This document shows positions 61,994 to 64,000 of a stretch of DNA of 64,000 bases, piece by piece. How positions within the stretch are numbered: the first letter of the stretch is position 1; the number at the start of each line of letters is the position of its first letter. The stretch covers positions 930,001-994,000 of the forward strand of contig OZ244955.1 in NCBI GenBank assembly GCA_965222525.1. Reading direction: 5' to 3'. The position numbers and the translations under genes were made by a program. This DNA is from CBDCUF01 sp965222525 (GTDB taxonomy: Bacteria > Pseudomonadota > Alphaproteobacteria > Rickettsiales > UBA8987). Below the pieces are notes generated by a model. That model was not told the origin of the DNA. It searched no databases and saw only the letters and a list, made by a program, of their open reading frames with translations.

Positions 61994-64000
61994 CTATTTT
62001 TCAACAATCTCCTTAACCCCAACATAATCGACCTTGCCGGTGCCGAGCAAGGGGAGATTGTCGGTAGTGATTATTTTTGACGGGATACTTAACTCCCCGA
62101 CTCCATGTTTTTTGAAAAACGCTACAATTTCACTACGTTCGGCTTGTTTGTTGTCGGTTACCAGTACCAGTGCCTCGCCACGTTTGGCATCAGGAATATT
62201 AACCACAGCATGATTATTATCCGGCCATAATTTCGACAGCTCACTTTCAACTGCGGTGAGTGATACCATCTCCCCGCCAATCTTGGCAAAGCGCTTGGCA
62301 CGCCCTTTAATCGTAATATATCCCCCGCGATTTACATCCACTATATCGCCAGTATCATACCAGCCACCTTCGGGCGGCACCAGCACACCGGGATTATCAG
62401 CAAGTAAATATCCCTTCATAATATTTGGCCCCGATACCAGCAGCTTACCGCCCTCATCAATTCCTTCAACCGGCTCCAGCCTGTATTTAATCCCGGGCAA
62501 CAAACGCCCTACCGTACCTGCCCGGTTCTGCATCGGTGTATTGGTCGTAAGCGCCGGGGCGGTTTCGGTGGCACCGTAGCCCTCGAAAATCCGCACCCCG
62601 TATTTCTCCGACCATAAACGTCGAGTCTCATCCTTTAATTTCTCCGCACCGGCAAATACATAACGTATTGAGTAGAAATCATATGGATGGGCAAAGCGGG
62701 CATATCCGGCGAGAAAAGTATCGGTGCCGAACATTATCGTGGCGTTTATGTCATAGATTAGCTCCGGTACTATGCGGTAATGCAGCGGGGAGGGATAGAA
62801 GAAGGTTTTTATCCCTGATAATACGGGAAGTAACGTACCACCGGTCAGGCCGAATGAATGAAATACCGGCAATGCGTTGAATACAATATCGGTCGGGCCG
62901 AAATCCACCCGTGAAGCAAGCTGGAAGCGGTTAGCCTGTATGTTGATATGGCTGAGCACCACCCCCTTGGGCACTCCCTCCGAGCCGGATGTGAACAAAA
63001 CTACAGCAGGGGAGTCAGAGGTTTGCGAGCTGGTTCTGCGATATATGGTTTGCGGGAATCTACCTGCGATCATCCCCTTTAACTTGTCAGGCAGGCCAAT
63101 CGATTTACGCAAATCCTCAAGATAAACTACCTTTATTCCCTCTGCCGTGACAGCTTCTACCAGTTCTTCAAGTTTGCCAGCTTCTATAAACCGCCGGGAG
63201 GTGTAGACGGTTTTTATTCTGGCAGTTGTACAGGCAGAGATAATATTCTTCACACCGGTGGAGAAATTCAGCATTGCCGGTACCCTGCCGTAAGCCTGTA
63301 ATGCAAAGAATACCGCTATAGTCCCCACCATATTGGGCAGCAGTACCCCGACATATTCACCCTCTTCAGTATCGGCGGCAATCGCCTTGCCCAGTACAAA
63401 ACTGCGGGTGACAAGCTGGCGGTAATCAAGCGGTTTGCGCTCGGCATCAATTATAATCTCATGTTTGCCGCCATGTATCGCCCTGGCATCAAGCAGGGAC
63501 TGAAACAATGTTTTGCGGTAATCCGAGCTTGCAAACAGCATCTCGGTCATTATGTCATAAAGTACCGCACTGTTGGCTGCCCGCCGCTCGGCACCCTTCA
63601 ACTCGTCAGGGATATTAAATTTCCTCGGTTCAAGGATAGTCAGGGTTATTTTCGGGAACCATCTTGTCCTTACCTTACCCCTGATGCGGGAAAACGGGGT
63701 ATATTGCGCACCGTCAATCCTGACCGGTAATACCATTGCACCGGACTTGTCAGCAATCATCCCCGGCCCCTCATATATTTTCATCAGCGAGCCGGTAACC
63801 GTAATCCTGCCTTCAGGGAAAATCACGCATTTATGCCCCTTCTTTATCTCGGAAATCAGTGCCTTGGTCGCCATGGGGTTGGTCGGGTCAAGCGGATAAG
63901 TATTGGCCAGCCAAAGAAAAGGGCGCATCCACCATTTCTGCGAGATAAATGTATTAACCGCAAATAACGGCTTTTCAGGGAGGAATATGGTGAGTAGCGC
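61994..64000 (-). CDS. aas: Acyltransferase / acyl-ACP synthetase (Aas-like), 5' part beyond window
   Basis: Open through the window's edge: 668 residues are visible. The frame upstream of the first Met is ALLTIFLPEKPLFAVNTFISQ, which fits the PlsC-type acyltransferase domain (IFPEGRITVTGSLMKIYEGPGMIADKSGA), so the true start lies before the window's end. After it comes an AMP-binding enzyme domain with VVLFTSGSEGVPKGVVLSH, GYGATETAPALT and YDTGDIV. The two-domain Aas family re-acylates lysophosphatidylethanolamine using acyl-ACP. MFS fusions of this family exist and cannot be excluded. Confidence 0.85.
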   Translation of the reverse strand, partial: ALLTIFLPEKPLFAVNTFISQKWWMRPFLWLANTYPLDPTNPMATKALISEIKKGHKCVIFPEGRITVTGSLMKIYEGPGMIADKSGAMVLPVRIDGAQYTPFSRIRGKVRTRWFPKITLTILEPRKFNIPDELKGAERRAANSAVLYDIMTEMLFASSDYRKTLFQSLLDARAIHGGKHEIIIDAERKPLDYRQLVTRSFVLGKAIAADTEEGEYVGVLLPNMVGTIAVFFALQAYGRVPAMLNFSTGVKNIISACTTARIKTVYTSRRFIEAGKLEELVEAVTAEGIKVVYLEDLRKSIGLPDKLKGMIAGRFPQTIYRRTSSQTSDSPAVVLFTSGSEGVPKGVVLSHINIQANRFQLASRVDFGPTDIVFNALPVFHSFGLTGGTLLPVLSGIKTFFYPSPLHYRIVPELIYDINATIMFGTDTFLAGYARFAHPYDFYSIRYVFAGAEKLKDETRRLWSEKYGVRIFEGYGATETAPALTTNTPMQNRAGTVGRLLPGIKYRLEPVEGIDEGGKLLVSGPNIMKGYLLADNPGVLVPPEGGWYDTGDIVDVNRGGYITIKGRAKRFAKIGGEMVSLTAVESELSKLWPDNNHAVVNIPDAKRGEALVLVTDNKQAERSEIVAFFKKHGVGELSIPSKIITTDNLPLLGTGKVDYVGVKEIVEK

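Overview
The window looks like a chromosomal segment of a Gram-negative alphaproteobacterium of moderate GC. The evidence is the C4-type 5-aminolevulinate synthase (HemA), the heme A synthase CtaA/COX15, HemJ, the Tim44-like protein beside MltA, the prs-rplY-pth set, the mtaB-ftsY pair, and heptose, peptidoglycan and ubiquinone genes. I cannot assign a genus. No rRNA or CRISPR array is present. One tRNA is present, tRNA-Ser(UGA).

Layout. 0.2-2.1 kb holds heptose-phosphate genes (GHMP kinase, GmhA). 2.1-6.6 kb, minus strand: ubiX, trkH, hemA, ctaA. 6.6-12.3 kb, plus strand: an oxidase subunit-I-like protein, a cyclophilin, hemB, a Sel1-repeat protein and rnhB, with an amber-interrupted lipoprotein on the minus strand. 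12.5-21 kb: a lytic-transglycosylase-like protein, a repeat-rich intergenic region, suhB, an acidic OmpA-like protein, exoD, mnmE and a KamA-type radical SAM gene with a tiny overlapping gene. 20.7-24.2 kb, minus strand: murA-rluC-coq10-ubiG. 24.6-28.8 kb: an APH-like pseudokinase fused to a DUF6973-like domain, a DsbA-like protein, an alpha/beta hydrolase and xth. 29.1-35.5 kb: a full chemotaxis cluster transcribed cheA-cheW-cheY-cheB-cheR, with no receptor gene. 35.7-38.8 kb: tsaB, tsaD, dadA. 38.8-40.5 kb: an IS5-family element (IS427-like) inserted in a membrane-protein gene that can be reconstructed exactly. 40.7-48 kb: a large secreted ankyrin protein, then the minus-strand run tim44-(small gene)-mltA-rpe-tsaC-pilin-like. 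48-51.7 kb: an ABC ATPase and a PelD-PelE-like pair without other pel genes. 52-55.7 kb: recA, mtaB, ftsY. 55.7-56.9 kb: decayed pilin and serine-recombinase remnants around tRNA-Ser. 56.9-64 kb: prs, two DUF2059 genes, rplY, pth, then hemJ, a gamma-carbonic-anhydrase-like gene and an Aas-type acyltransferase/acyl-ACP synthetase that runs off the window.

Shared themes. Heme synthesis is represented by hemA, hemB, hemJ and ctaA. tRNA A37 modification is represented by tsaB, tsaC and tsaD (t6A) and mtaB (ms2t6A), with mnmE acting at U34. Envelope and surface genes are frequent.

The most unusual feature is the intergenic DNA. Several families of palindromic repeats of about 140-290 bp sit between genes. 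Family A has four copies whose hairpin tips differ between copies but stay self-complementary. Families B and C share long terminal inverted repeats. Short word-like repeats sit immediately before several start codons and apparently inside mnmE.
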